Source of the DNA: Candidatus Rokuibacteriota bacterium
GTDB lineage: Bacteria; Methylomirabilota; Methylomirabilia; Rokubacteriales; CSP1-6
Direction of reading: 5' to 3'
Assembly: GCA_016193045.1 (NCBI GenBank)
Contig: JACPSW010000059.1
Location: 1-49,382, forward strand
Length of the DNA stretch: 49,382 nucleotides
Notes under the pieces: generated by a model
The model's database searches: none
Told to the model about the DNA's origin: nothing
The model's input: only the letters and a program-made list of their open reading frames with translations
In this document: positions 1 through 8,059 of the stretch, in pieces
Numbering within the stretch: position 1 is the first letter of the stretch
Layout: each line of letters opens with the position of its first letter
Position numbers and translations under genes: made by a program

Positions 1-1662
1 ATCAGGGCCACCTTCAAGATGGTGGACACCTGCGCCGCCGAGTTCGTCGCCTACACGCCCTACCTCTACTCCACCTACGAGGAGGAGGACGAGGCCCCCC
101 CGACCGAGCGCCCCAAGGTCGTCATCCTCGGCTCGGGCCCCAACCGCATTGGCCAGGGGATCGAGTTCGACTACTGCTGCGTCCACGCCGCCTTCGCCCT
201 CAAGGAGCTGGGCGTGGAGGCGATCATGGTCAACTGCAACCCCGAGACCGTTTCCACGGACTACGACACCTCGGATCGCCTCTACTTCGAGCCCTTGACC
301 CTCGAGGACGTGCTGAACATTGTGGAGAAGGAGCAGCCGCTGGGCGTCATCGTCCAGTTCGGCGGCCAGACGCCGTTGAAGCTGGCCGTCCCGCTCGAAC
401 GGGCCGGGGTGCCGCTCCTCGGGACGTCTTCCGATGCCATCGACAGAGCCGAGGACCGGGAGCGCTTCAGCGCGCTCCTGACCGGGCTGGCGCTCGCCCA
501 GGCCCCGTGCGGCATCGCCCGCTCCGTCCAGGAGGCCGAGGGGATCGCGAAGACCATCGGCTACCCCGTCCTGGTCCGCCCGTCCTACGTCCTGGGCGGC
601 CGGGCGATGGAGATCGTGTACGACGACCAGGATCTGGCCCGCTACATGCGGGAGGCGGTCCGCGTCTCCCCCGAGCACCCGATCCTGGTGGACAAGTTCC
701 TCGAGGACTCGCTCGAGATCGACGTTGACGCCATCGCCGACGGCGAGCGCGTCGTGGTAGGCGGCGTGATGGAGCACATCGAGAAGGCTGGCATCCACTC
801 GGGCGACTCGGCGTGCGCGCTTCCCCCCTACTCGCTGGGCGACGACCAGGTGGAGCGGCTCAAGGTTCAGACCAAGGCGCTCGCGAAGGTGCTGGGCGTC
901 GTCGGGCTCATCAACATCCAGTTCGCGATCAAGAACGAGCAGATCTTCGTCCTCGAGGTGAACCCGCGCGCCTCCCGCACGATCCCGTTCGTCTCCAAGG
1001 CGATCGGCGTGCCGCTGGCCAAGCTCGCGACGAAGGTCATGCTCGGGCGCTCGCTGGCTGATCTGGGCTTCACCGAGGAGCGCGAGATCGCCCACATCGC
1101 GGTGAAGGAGGCGGTCTTCCCCTTCGTGAAGTTCCCGGGCGTGGACGTGGTGCTGGGGCCCGAGATGAAGTCCACCGGCGAGGTGATGGGGATCGACCGC
1201 GACTTCAGGAAGGCCTACGTGAAGTCCCAGCTCTCCGCCGGGTCGCCGCTCCCCACATCGGGGAAGGTCTTCCTCTCGGTGAAGAACCGGGACAAGCGGG
1301 CGGTCGTCCAGATCGCCAAGCGGCTCGCCGAGATGGGCTTCACCCTGGTGGCCACCCAGGGGACGGCCAAGGTCCTGACGCGCCACGGGATGAGCGTGGA
1401 GGTCATCAACAAGGTCGCGGAGGGGTGGCGCCCCAACATCGTGGACCTGATGAAGCGCGGCGAGATCGCCCTCGTGTTCAACACGCCCGAGGACGGCCGC
1501 GCGCGGAAGGATTCCTACCTGATCCGCCGGACGGCCGTCACGCAGAACATCCCCTACTACACCACCGTGGACGGCGCCCAGGCGGCCATCGGCGGCATCG
1601 AGTCGCTGCTCAAGAGCGAGCTCCAGGTCCAGTCGCTCCAGGAGTACCATGCCGGCGCGTGA
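1..1662 (+). CDS. carB: Carbamoyl-phosphate synthase large subunit, C-terminal half (partial)
   Basis: The reading frame is open from base 1, so the gene starts outside the window; 553 residues are visible against roughly 1,070 for the family. CarB makes carbamoyl phosphate from bicarbonate, ammonia (from CarA) and two ATP for pyrimidine and arginine synthesis. Visible parts are the second synthetase unit ([18 protein letters not shown] near its start; ATP-grasp motif EVNPRASRT around fragment residues 319-327) and the C-terminal methylglyoxal-synthase-like allosteric domain from about residue 420, where UMP or ornithine effectors bind in characterised homologues. The stop overlaps the pyrF start by 14 bases, which indicates a pyrimidine operon. 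Confidence 0.97.
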   Translation: MRATFKMVDTCAAEFVAYTPYLYSTYEEEDEAPPTERPKVVILGSGPNRIGQGIEFDYCCVHAAFALKELGVEAIMVNCNPETVSTDYDTSDRLYFEPLTLEDVLNIVEKEQPLGVIVQFGGQTPLKLAVPLERAGVPLLGTSSDAIDRAEDRERFSALLTGLALAQAPCGIARSVQEAEGIAKTIGYPVLVRPSYVLGGRAMEIVYDDQDLARYMREAVRVSPEHPILVDKFLEDSLEIDVDAIADGERVVVGGVMEHIEKAGIHSGDSACALPPYSLGDDQVERLKVQTKALAKVLGVVGLINIQFAIKNEQIFVLEVNPRASRTIPFVSKAIGVPLAKLATKVMLGRSLADLGFTEEREIAHIAVKEAVFPFVKFPGVDVVLGPEMKSTGEVMGIDRDFRKAYVKSQLSAGSPLPTSGKVFLSVKNRDKRAVVQIAKRLAEMGFTLVATQGTAKVLTRHGMSVEVINKVAEGWRPNIVDLMKRGEIALVFNTPEDGRARKDSYLIRRTAVTQNIPYYTTVDGAQAAIGGIESLLKSELQVQSLQEYHAGA

Positions 1663-2377
1663 CCCGAAGGACCGCCTGATCGTCGCCCTCGACGTGGAGG
1701 GTCTCGCCCAGGCCGAGGCGCTCCTGGACAGGCTCCAGGGCGTGGTCGGCGCCTGGAAGATAGGGTCCCACCTCTTCACGGCGGGCGGTCCCGCGGCGGT
1801 CGAGCTGGTTCAGAAACGGGGAGGCGCGGTCTTCCTGGACCTCAAGTTCCACGACATCCCCCACACCGTGGCCGGCGCGGTGCGCGAGGCGACGCGAATG
1901 GGCATCTTCATGCTCACCGTCCACGCCTCGGGCGGGACCCCGATGCTGAAGGCCGCCGCGGAGGCCGCTCGGCAGGCCGCGCGCGAGTTCGGAGTCAAGA
2001 GACCGCTCTGCCTGGCGGTGACGGTACTGACCAGCCTCGACCGCGCGCTGCTCCAACGCGAGCTGAACGTGCCGCTTTCGGTGGAAGGCCAGGCGCTCCA
2101 CCTCGCCGGCCTCGCAAACGCCGCGGGGCTCGACGGCAGCGTCTCGGCCCCTCAGGAGATCCGGGCCATCCGGAACGCTTTCGGGCGCGAGTGGGTGATC
2201 GTGACCCCCGGGATAAGGCCGGCTGGCGCCGAAGCGGAGGACCAAGCGCGCGTCTCAACCCCGGAGAACGCGATCAGCGCCGGGGCCGATTACCTCGTCG
2301 TGGGGCGACCGATCACGGCGGCGCCGGATCCCAAAGCCGCGGCGACCGCCATCCTCGAGGCGATGGCCAAGGCATGA
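1649..2377 (+). CDS. pyrF: Orotidine 5'-phosphate decarboxylase
   Basis: The 242-residue protein catalyses the last step of UMP synthesis, decarboxylation of OMP, in the cytoplasm. The catalytic DxKxxD signature is present as D64, K66 and D69 in [13 protein letters not shown]. The C-terminal phosphate-binding part includes TPGIRPAG and VGRPIT. Length is normal for the bacterial family (about 230-245). The ATG lies inside the end of carB and the stop overlaps the pyrE start (ATGA), so the three genes are probably translationally coupled. Confidence 0.97.
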   Translation: MPARDPKDRLIVALDVEGLAQAEALLDRLQGVVGAWKIGSHLFTAGGPAAVELVQKRGGAVFLDLKFHDIPHTVAGAVREATRMGIFMLTVHASGGTPMLKAAAEAARQAAREFGVKRPLCLAVTVLTSLDRALLQRELNVPLSVEGQALHLAGLANAAGLDGSVSAPQEIRAIRNAFGREWVIVTPGIRPAGAEAEDQARVSTPENAISAGADYLVVGRPITAAPDPKAAATAILEAMAKA

Positions 2378-2955
2378 CGGAGAAGGAAGTCCTCGAGATC
2401 TACGAGCGCACCGGCGGCCTCCTGCACGGCCACTTCCTCCTTTCGTCCGGGCTCCACTCCGACGTCTATCTGCAGAGCGCACTCGTCCTCCAGCATCCGA
2501 CCCACGCCGAGGCGCTCTGCCGGGAGCTGGCCAGGCCCTTCAAGGGCGACGGCGTCCAGGTGGTCCTGGCGCCGGCCATCGGCGGGATCCTCGTGGCCCA
2601 CGAGGTGGCGCGGGCCCTCGGCGCCCGGTGCCTCTTCGGCGAGCGGGAGGACGGCGCGATGCGCCTCCGCCGAGGCTTCGCCCTCGCACCGGGCGAGCGC
2701 TGCCTCGTGGTGGAGGACGTGATCACCACGGGCGGCTCCACGCGCGAGGTCATCAAGGTCGTCGAGGACGGCCAGGGCGTTCTGGTGGGGGTCGGCGCGT
2801 TGATCGATCGAAGCGGCGGGACCGCGATGTTCCCCGTGAAGAAAGCGGCGCTGGCCACGCTCACGGTGCCCACGTACAAGCCGGAGGACTGTCCCCTCTG
2901 CAAGGCCGGCACCCGGGCCGCCAAACCCGGCAGTCGAACGACGCCGAAGGGGTAG
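2374..2955 (+). CDS. pyrE: Orotate phosphoribosyltransferase
   Basis: The 193-residue enzyme joins orotate and PRPP to give OMP, the substrate of the preceding pyrF product. The ATG at 2374 overlaps the pyrF stop (ATGA); upstream in-frame codons exist but would run deep into pyrF. The PRPP-binding motif is LVVEDVITTGGST at residues 111-123. The C-terminus carries a CPLC-containing tail (YKPEDCPLC) that I associate with one subgroup of bacterial PyrE proteins. The next gene begins directly after the stop codon. Confidence 0.95.
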   Translation: MTEKEVLEIYERTGGLLHGHFLLSSGLHSDVYLQSALVLQHPTHAEALCRELARPFKGDGVQVVLAPAIGGILVAHEVARALGARCLFGEREDGAMRLRRGFALAPGERCLVVEDVITTGGSTREVIKVVEDGQGVLVGVGALIDRSGGTAMFPVKKAALATLTVPTYKPEDCPLCKAGTRAAKPGSRTTPKG

Positions 2956-3333
2956 ATGCCCAGGAAGACGCCCCCGCTCCCCGGCCTTGATGGGATTCCG
3001 TTCGCGCACGCTGCCGAGCACGAGTTCGCCCGGCTCCTCACCTTCTACGGCGTTCACTGGCAGTACGAGCCCACCACCTTCCCCCTCGACTGGGATGACC
3101 AGGGGCGCGTCATCGAGGCGTTCACCCCCGACTTCTACCTGCCGGACCAGGACCTCTACATCGAGCTCACGACCAAGGAGCAGCGCCTGATGACCACCAA
3201 GCACCGGAAGATCCGGAAGGCCCAGATGCTCCACCCCGACCTCAAGATCCGCCTCCTCACGCGAAAGGACTGCCTCGCCCTGGCGCGCAAGTTCGGCTGG
3301 CGCAAGGGCACGACCGAGAATCCGCGCGAATGA
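2956..3333 (+). CDS. Small PD-(D/E)XK-like protein between pyrE and hpt
   Basis: This 125-residue protein is not a member of a family I can name. It has the layout of a restriction-endonuclease fold: a conserved-looking acidic helix (E21, E23), a strand-turn TPDFYLPDQD with D59, then YIELTTK with E70 and K74, followed by basic residues (KHRKIRKAQM). In the canonical motif the lysine sits two residues after the glutamate, but here that position is T72, so catalysis is uncertain. It starts one base after the pyrE stop and overlaps hpt by four bases, so it is cotranscribed with nucleotide genes. A nuclease or nucleic-acid-binding role is inference. Confidence 0.8.
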   Translation: MPRKTPPLPGLDGIPFAHAAEHEFARLLTFYGVHWQYEPTTFPLDWDDQGRVIEAFTPDFYLPDQDLYIELTTKEQRLMTTKHRKIRKAQMLHPDLKIRLLTRKDCLALARKFGWRKGTTENPRE

Positions 3334-3869
3334 CGCCGTACGACGACCTCGAGGCGGTGCTCCTGGACGAGGAGGCGATCCTGGCCGAAGTCCAGCGGCT
3401 GGGGCGGGAGATCTCCAAGGACTACGCCGACCGCCACCCCCACCTGATCGGCGTGCTCAAAGGCTCCACCGTCTTCCTCTCGGACCTCATCCGGACCCTC
3501 ACCGTGCCCGTCACGGTGGACTTCATCTGGATCTCCCCTTACGAAACCCTGACGCCCTCGGGGGTGGTGAGGATCCGGAAGGACCTGGACGATCCCATCG
3601 AGGGGCGACACGCGATCGTCGTCGAGGGGATCATCGACACCGGGCTCACCCTCTCTTATCTGCTCCGGAATTTCCGGACCCGGAACCCGGCCTCGCTCCA
3701 GGTCTGCGCCTTCGTCAACAAGCGGGCCCAGCGGATCATCGACCTCAGCGTGGACTACGTCGGCCGGGAGATCCCCGACAAGTTCGTGGTGGGCTACGGC
3801 CTCGACTACCGCCAGCGCTACCGCAACCTCCCCGTCCTCGGCGTCCTCAAGCCCTCCGCCCTCGACTAG
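3330..3869 (+). CDS. hpt: Hypoxanthine phosphoribosyltransferase
   Basis: The 179-residue enzyme salvages hypoxanthine (and usually guanine) to the nucleotide with PRPP. Family marks are IGVLKGSTVFLSDLI (residues 40-54, PPi loop), the PRPP loop around VVEGIIDTGLTL (97-108) and the late VVGYGLDYRQRYRNLP segment. Many family members read ED where this protein reads E99-G100; the following IIDTG phosphate loop is intact, so I still expect activity. The ATG overlaps the preceding stop (ATGA). It ends the nucleotide operon; the next gene is convergent. Confidence 0.93.
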   Translation: MTPYDDLEAVLLDEEAILAEVQRLGREISKDYADRHPHLIGVLKGSTVFLSDLIRTLTVPVTVDFIWISPYETLTPSGVVRIRKDLDDPIEGRHAIVVEGIIDTGLTLSYLLRNFRTRNPASLQVCAFVNKRAQRIIDLSVDYVGREIPDKFVVGYGLDYRQRYRNLPVLGVLKPSALD

Positions 3870-3978
3870 GGCGACTCCAACTTATCTTGCCTAACGCGTC
3901 GCACGCCAGCGCCGCGGGTGCCGCCGGCGCTCGGATCTGGTTTGGCGACATTACTTGGAACGGCACTGGCCGGCCCAC

Positions 3979-4419
3979 TCACGCCGCCGGGCCGAGAATG
4001 CGGAACACCGGATGCCGCGGGGCCTCCCCTTTGAAGGCCTCGAGATCGGCATCCGGGGCCGCGTCGAAGAACGGCCGGGTGATGGGCACCTCGGCGACAT
4101 AGCGCCGGAGGACCAGAACGCTCTCCTCCGGGCCCACCTCCGCGACGGCCACCGTTTCAGACCGGCGGCCGCGGCTCAAGGTGACCCGGCCGGCTGCACG
4201 GGCGTTCCGTACCCAGCCGACCTCCCCGTAGGGCGCCACGAGCCAGCGCCGGCCTCCCCCCTCGACGAGCGTCACGGGGGTCGAGCGCAGTCGACCACTC
4301 CGTCGGCCCTGGACGGTCAGCAGATAGGTCCGTCTCGGCCCCAGCCCCATCCGGAGCAGCGCCCGGACGAGCCGGTTCACCAGCCGGCGCGCCGAGCCCA
4401 ACCGGTACGTTGCCGGCAT
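3979..4419 (-). CDS. Ddn-like F420-dependent nitroreductase/oxidoreductase family protein
   Basis: The 146-residue protein resembles the small split-barrel deazaflavin-dependent nitroreductase (Ddn) family. Recognisable parts are the basic N-terminal segment (RRLVNRLVRALLRMGLGPRR), LLTVQGRRSGRLRSTPVTL, and WLVAPYGEVGWVRNARAAG, which is the characteristic core strand-loop. Members use reduced F420 or flavin to reduce diverse substrates; the substrate here cannot be predicted. It forms a minus-strand group with the CDGSH and DinB-fold genes upstream. Together with the LLM oxidoreductase at 24124 it hints that the host makes F420. Confidence 0.85.
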   Translation of the reverse strand: MPATYRLGSARRLVNRLVRALLRMGLGPRRTYLLTVQGRRSGRLRSTPVTLVEGGGRRWLVAPYGEVGWVRNARAAGRVTLSRGRRSETVAVAEVGPEESVLVLRRYVAEVPITRPFFDAAPDADLEAFKGEAPRHPVFRILGPAA

Positions 4420-4448
4420 GCTATTCCCCGGGCGCCGCCGGGCGCGCT

Positions 4449-4640
4449 TCAGCTCGACTGGAAGCCGATCTTGCTATGCGTGCCGTCGCAGAACGGCTTC
4501 GCCGCCGAGCCGCCGCAGCGGCACAGGGCGATCTTGGGCTTGCCCGTCGTATCGATCTTCGCCCCCTTTGGGTCGTACAGCTCGCACTCACCTTCCACGA
4601 GGTAAGGACCGTTCGGTCGAGCCGTGATCTTGACGCTCAT
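4449..4640 (-). CDS. CDGSH iron-sulfur domain protein
   Basis: This 63-residue protein consists of one CDGSH domain. The 2Fe-2S ligand set is visible in CRCGGSAAKPFCDGTH (about residues 41-56): three cysteines and one histidine, the 3Cys:1His pattern of the mitoNEET family. The N-terminal half (ITARPNGPYLVEGECELYDPKG) is typical of short bacterial members. Such proteins are thought to act in electron transfer or redox sensing; the partner here is unknown. It lies between the nitroreductase and a DinB-fold gene on the same strand. Confidence 0.92.
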   Translation of the reverse strand: MSVKITARPNGPYLVEGECELYDPKGAKIDTTGKPKIALCRCGGSAAKPFCDGTHSKIGFQSS

Positions 4641-4658
4641 GCGATCCTCCTTGTGTCG

Positions 4659-5171
4659 TCAGTCAGAAAACCGCTGGGCACTGCCCATGTGGGGCCACAC
4701 GAAGGCCTGGACGTTGGCCAGAATCTGCCTGAGGTGGTTGCGGTCGTGGTGAACCCACTCGTGGAGCAGGTCCCCGACGCGCAGGAAGCCGACCTTCGGG
4801 TGGTGGCCGCCGCGCTGAAGGTCGGAGCCCTTGAGCCCCGCCGCGAGCGCGACACTCGCCTCGCGAAGCCTCGCGAACTCCGCGAGCAACTGGACCGGGT
4901 CGCGCTCGCAGTCCCGCCGCTCCCGCGCCACCTGTTGCTGGTCCCAGGCCTCCAGCTGCGGGCTTTCGCCGGCGAGGATGCTGCGGATCCGGCCGGCGAA
5001 GCCGCGCTGTTCAGCCTCGATCAGATGGCCCAGCACTTCCTTGAGGCACCATTCGCCCGGGGCGGGGTGCCAGCTCAACGCCGCCGGCAGGGCAGCGAAC
5101 TCCGCCCGAAGTGCGGCGGGGAGCACACGCAGGAGCTCGGCCGCCTGTGTAGGAGTGATCGGAGTGGACAT
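4659..5171 (-). CDS. DinB-fold (DinB_2-like) family protein
   Basis: The 170-residue protein looks like a four-helix DinB/YfiT-type metal-binding protein. The metal-site histidines are suggested by KEVLGHLIEAEQRGF (around residue 48) and HEWVHHDRNHLRQI (around residues 136-148), the usual spacing of the three-histidine site. Members are often induced by stress or act as thiol-dependent transferases; no specific activity can be assigned. It starts just beyond a GC-rich palindrome that separates it from the ABC importer genes on the same strand. Confidence 0.8.
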   Translation of the reverse strand: MSTPITPTQAAELLRVLPAALRAEFAALPAALSWHPAPGEWCLKEVLGHLIEAEQRGFAGRIRSILAGESPQLEAWDQQQVARERRDCERDPVQLLAEFARLREASVALAAGLKGSDLQRGGHHPKVGFLRVGDLLHEWVHHDRNHLRQILANVQAFVWPHMGSAQRFSD

Positions 5172-5178
5172 CTCGTAT

Positions 5179-5219
5179 CCCCCTCATCCAGCCCTCTCCC
5201 CCCTCGGGGGGAGAGGGGG
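5179..5219. repeat. Palindromic intergenic repeat, family B, copy 1
   Basis: CCCTCTCCCCCC and GGGGGGAGAGGG (5192-5203 and 5206-5217) form a 12-bp stem with a two-base loop, preceded by CCCCCTCATCC. Related sequences occur at 20335-20382 and 28887-28956. The stem lies between the importer permease stop and the DinB-fold start, both on the minus strand, so in RNA it could slow transcription or protect the upstream message. There is no T-tract typical of an intrinsic terminator. Confidence 0.75.
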
Positions 5220-6032
5220 TCAGCGCTGCTGGTATTCGGGCCGCCAGCGGAGGAGACGCATCTCCACCTGCTTGATCCCCAGCGCCATCACGATCCCGGT
5301 GATGGCCAGCACGATCAACGCCACCATCATGTCGGCGGAGTTGAGGGTCCCCAGGGAGGCGATGATCAGGTAGCCGATCCCACCGCCGGACTCCCCCCCG
5401 ATGAACTCGCCGATGACCACGCCGATCAGGGCGAAGGAGATGGACGGCGTCAGGGAGGCGAAGGTCCAGGCCAGCGCCGAGGGGATGATCACGGTCCTCA
5501 TGATCTGGCCCTCGGTCGCACCCAGGAACCGGGCCGAATGGATCAGGTCGGGGTCGACGCCCCGGGCGCCCTGAAAGGTGTTGAAGAAGACGATGAAGAA
5601 GACGATCAGCCAGGCGAGCACCACCTTGGCCAGGAGGCCGAAGCCGAAGATCATCGTCACGAGCGGCACCAGCGCGATCCGCGGGAGCGAATTGAAGGCG
5701 ATGATATAGGGCTCGAAGATCCGGGCGAGCCGGTCGTTCCGCCCGAGCACCAGCCCCGCGGCAAACCCCGTGGAGACCCCGACGAGGAAGCCGATGATGG
5801 TGGACTCAACCGTGGAGAGGAGCATCTGCCAGAGGGTGAGGCGGACCTCGTCGGAGTTCAGATAGAAGAAGCGCTCGACGATCTTGGAGGGGCGGCTGAT
5901 GAAGAAGGGATCGATGAAGTAGAGGCCGGGGATCTTGGAAACGGCCTTGATCCCCGTGAGCCACTCCCAGGCCCCGACCCCCACGACCAGGATCGCGAGC
6001 CGCCAGAAGTTGATCTTGAGCTTTTCGCTCAT
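5220..6032 (-). CDS. ABC transporter permease, taurine/nitrate/sulfonate type
   Basis: The 270-residue protein is a multi-pass inner-membrane permease of the BPD_transp_1 family (SsuC/TauC/NrtB-like). Hydrophobic stretches include the N-terminal LAILVVGVGAWEWLTGI and FVSL-like segments through IALVPLVTMIFGFGLLAKVVLAWLIVFF. The cytoplasmic EAA-like loop that docks the ATPase is around GARGVDPDLIHSARFLGATEGQI. It overlaps the ATPase gene by four bases (ATGA) and is the last gene of a binding protein-ATPase-permease operon. Substrate class is inferred from family resemblance only. Confidence 0.93.
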   Translation of the reverse strand: MSEKLKINFWRLAILVVGVGAWEWLTGIKAVSKIPGLYFIDPFFISRPSKIVERFFYLNSDEVRLTLWQMLLSTVESTIIGFLVGVSTGFAAGLVLGRNDRLARIFEPYIIAFNSLPRIALVPLVTMIFGFGLLAKVVLAWLIVFFIVFFNTFQGARGVDPDLIHSARFLGATEGQIMRTVIIPSALAWTFASLTPSISFALIGVVIGEFIGGESGGGIGYLIIASLGTLNSADMMVALIVLAITGIVMALGIKQVEMRLLRWRPEYQQR

Positions 6033-6811
6033 ACCGCGTGCCCGGCGAATTCTTCCCCGAGGACGTGCCAGATCTGGCTGTACTGCTGGGCGTACTCGTC
6101 GCTCTCCCTGAGCTTGATCACGTCGCGCGGGCGCGGCAGTTTCACCTCGTGGATCATCTTGACCCTGCCGGGGCGGCGGGTGAGGACGACGATCCTGTCC
6201 GCCAGCGTGATCGCCTCTGAAAGGTCGTGGGTGACGAAGACCACGGTCTGGTGCTTGGCCTCCCAGAGCGCGAGGAGTTCGGCGTGGAGGTTCAGCTTGG
6301 TGTGGGTGTCGAGGGCGCCGAAGGGCTCATCCATCAGGAGGATCTCGGGCTCCACGATCAGCGTCCGCATGAGCGCCACGCGCTGGCGCATGCCCCCCGA
6401 GAGCGTGGCGGGAAACGCTTCTTCGAACCCGGCGAGGCCCGCCAGCCTGATCGCCTCGCCAACCCGGCGCCCCTGCTCGGGCCCCGTCACCCCCCGGTAC
6501 TCGAGGCCGAGGGCGATGTTGCGGGTCACCGTCCGCCAGGGAAAGACCGTGTCTTTCTGGAAGACGTACCCCACCTGGCGGGGCACGTCCCTCACCGGCG
6601 CCCCGTCGATCAGCATCTGGCCGGCCGAGGGCGCGATGAGGCCCCCGATCATGTTGAGGATCGTGGACTTGCCGCAGCCCGAGGGCCCGACGAGGGCGAC
6701 GAACTCCTTGTCGAGGATATCGAGCGAGACCCTGGAAACGGCCGGGACCTCCCGCCCTCCCTCGCGGAAGGTCTTCGAGAGATCCCGGATCTGAATGCGG
6801 AGCCTGGGCAA
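6029..6811 (-). CDS. ABC transporter ATP-binding protein, taurine/nitrate/sulfonate type
   Basis: The 260-residue ATPase powers the importer. Walker A is GPSGCGKST near residue 42, the Q-loop is in GYVFQKDTVFPWRTV, the signature is LSGGMRQRVALMRTL, Walker B/D-loop is ILLMDEPFGALD, and the H-loop is FVTHDLSEAI. All are intact, so it should be active. The short Q-loop spacing and the FPWRTV sequence are typical of the SsuB/TauB/NrtD group. It lies 10 bases downstream of the binding-protein gene and overlaps the permease gene. Confidence 0.95.
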   Translation of the reverse strand: MPRLRIQIRDLSKTFREGGREVPAVSRVSLDILDKEFVALVGPSGCGKSTILNMIGGLIAPSAGQMLIDGAPVRDVPRQVGYVFQKDTVFPWRTVTRNIALGLEYRGVTGPEQGRRVGEAIRLAGLAGFEEAFPATLSGGMRQRVALMRTLIVEPEILLMDEPFGALDTHTKLNLHAELLALWEAKHQTVVFVTHDLSEAITLADRIVVLTRRPGRVKMIHEVKLPRPRDVIKLRESDEYAQQYSQIWHVLGEEFAGHAV

Positions 6812-6821
6812 CGGTGGGAGG

Positions 6822-7886
6822 CTACTTGAACTTGGCCTGGGCCTTCTTCACGAAGCTCATGTCCACCGCCTGCGCGTAGGGGATCGGCTTCTCCAGCGCC
6901 AGGGGAACCCACACCTTCATGCCGTTCTCGTAGTCCTTCGGTTCGATGATGAAGTCCCAGTCGAAGATCGTCCTGTAGTACTTGATGGAGCGCAGCACCA
7001 CGTCGCGGCTGAAGGTGTCCATGTAGGGCTTGTGGAGCAGGTCGGCGATCTGGGCGTCGGACGCGCCCTTGATCCACTGCTGGGCGCGGTAGTTGGCGTT
7101 GACGTAGGCCTGGACGAGGTCGGGGGATTTCTCCACGGTCTCCTTCAGGACGTAGCCGACGGTCACGGGGATGGGCCCCCCGAAGACCCGGTTCCAGGCC
7201 TTCTCGTCCAGGACATCGTAGATCGGCTCGCCGAACCCCTGGTCCTGCGCCGCCCACTGCCACTCGGGGACGGCCATGATGGCGTCGAACTTCGCCGCCT
7301 TGAGGCCGCCCAGCATTGTCGTGGAGCCGCCGCCGCCGATCCAGTCGACGTGGTCGTTGATAGACTTGCCGTCGGCCGCCTTCGTCTGCTTCAGGACGTA
7401 GTTGCCGTAGACGTAGGTCCCCGAGCCGATGGCCGTGGCGGCCACCACCGCCTTGCGCCCCACGAGCTTCTGGTCGGCCAGCGCCTCCACCGACTTCACG
7501 CCTTTGTCCCAGAGCTCCTTTCGCACCACGATGTTGGCGTAGGAGCAGCGGACATCGGTGGCAAAGATCATCAGGGCGTCCTTGCCCTTCTCGGAGATCT
7601 TCAGCGGGTGGTTCGAGTCCCCCAGCGCGAACATCCCCTGGCCGGCGGCCAGCGCTTGGACGACCTTGGCGCCGCCGCCCGGGACGATGAAGCTGGGGAA
7701 GGTCACGCCTTCGTCCTCGAAGAACTTCTTCTCCTTGGCGACCAGGTGCTGGCCGTAGACGAAGGTCGAGACGCTGTGGATGACCGAGATGGGCTTCTTG
7801 GCCTGGGCCCCGGCCAGCCGGGGCAAGCCCGCGGCCGCCGCGGCGAGGCCGACGGTCTCCAGAAACTGACGGCGAGTCTGTCTCAT
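6822..7886 (-). CDS. ABC transporter substrate-binding protein (NMT1/SsuA-like), Tat-type signal
   Basis: The 354-residue protein is the ligand-binding part of the importer. The N-terminus carries a twin-arginine signal (RQTRRQFLETVGLAAAAAG, then a probable cut after AGAQA), so export in folded form is likely. The mature part has the NMT1/THI5-SsuA layout, with a ligand-site-like stretch VIHSVSTFVYGQHLVAKEKKFF followed by a long domain containing GGAKVVQALAAGQGMFALGD. Ligand is unknown; sulfonates, nitrate, pyrimidine precursors and aromatic acids are all precedents. It is the first gene of the operon, 41 bases after a candidate promoter. Confidence 0.92.
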   Translation of the reverse strand: MRQTRRQFLETVGLAAAAAGLPRLAGAQAKKPISVIHSVSTFVYGQHLVAKEKKFFEDEGVTFPSFIVPGGGAKVVQALAAGQGMFALGDSNHPLKISEKGKDALMIFATDVRCSYANIVVRKELWDKGVKSVEALADQKLVGRKAVVAATAIGSGTYVYGNYVLKQTKAADGKSINDHVDWIGGGGSTTMLGGLKAAKFDAIMAVPEWQWAAQDQGFGEPIYDVLDEKAWNRVFGGPIPVTVGYVLKETVEKSPDLVQAYVNANYRAQQWIKGASDAQIADLLHKPYMDTFSRDVVLRSIKYYRTIFDWDFIIEPKDYENGMKVWVPLALEKPIPYAQAVDMSFVKKAQAKFK

Positions 7887-7926
7887 GCCGGCCCTCCGGT
7901 ATCAGGGTTTGAGGAAGACTGGGCGC

Positions 7927-7956
7927 ACTTTACACCGAGGGCGCGCGGGCTGTCAA
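7927..7956 (-). promoter_or_regulatory. Candidate sigma-70 promoter for the minus-strand ABC importer
   Basis: Reading the minus strand, a perfect TTGACA (7956-7951) is followed after 18 bases by TAAAGT (7932-7927), four of six matches to TATAAT. Transcription would begin near 7920, giving a leader of about 35 bases to the binding-protein start. It is back to back with the yicC promoter. Confidence 0.6.
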
Positions 7957-7977
7957 CGGCCGTGTGGCCCAAAGTTA

Positions 7978-8006
7978 TTGACTGTTCAGGGAAATTTGAC
8001 TATATT
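7978..8006 (+). promoter_or_regulatory. Sigma-70 promoter for yicC-gmk-rpoZ-coaBC
   Basis: TTGACT at 7978-7983, a 17-base spacer and TATATT at 8001-8006 match the sigma-70 consensus in ten of twelve positions, inside an AT-rich patch of otherwise GC-rich DNA. Expected start is near 8013, about 47 bases before the yicC ATG. It is probably the main promoter of the downstream gmk operon. Confidence 0.8.
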
Positions 8007-8059
8007 ACAGCGATGGCTGGGCTGCTTTTCCTCCTCACCATCCCCGCCTCGAGGCACCC

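Noticed and set aside
3427..3653. E-G instead of E-D in the PRPP loop of hpt as a sign of inactivation
   Set aside because: The rest of the loop and the fold are intact, and I cannot exclude that this form is normal in the lineage.
3908..3931. AGCGCCG/CGGCGCT hairpin between hpt and the convergent nitroreductase, considered as a terminator
   Set aside because: Short stem with a ten-base loop and no T-tract, and common in such GC-rich DNA.
4410..6794. A very long plus-strand open frame opposite the DinB-fold and ABC importer genes
   Set aside because: It is antisense to clearly recognisable proteins, and its composition is that expected of GC-rich shadow frames; no family features are visible.
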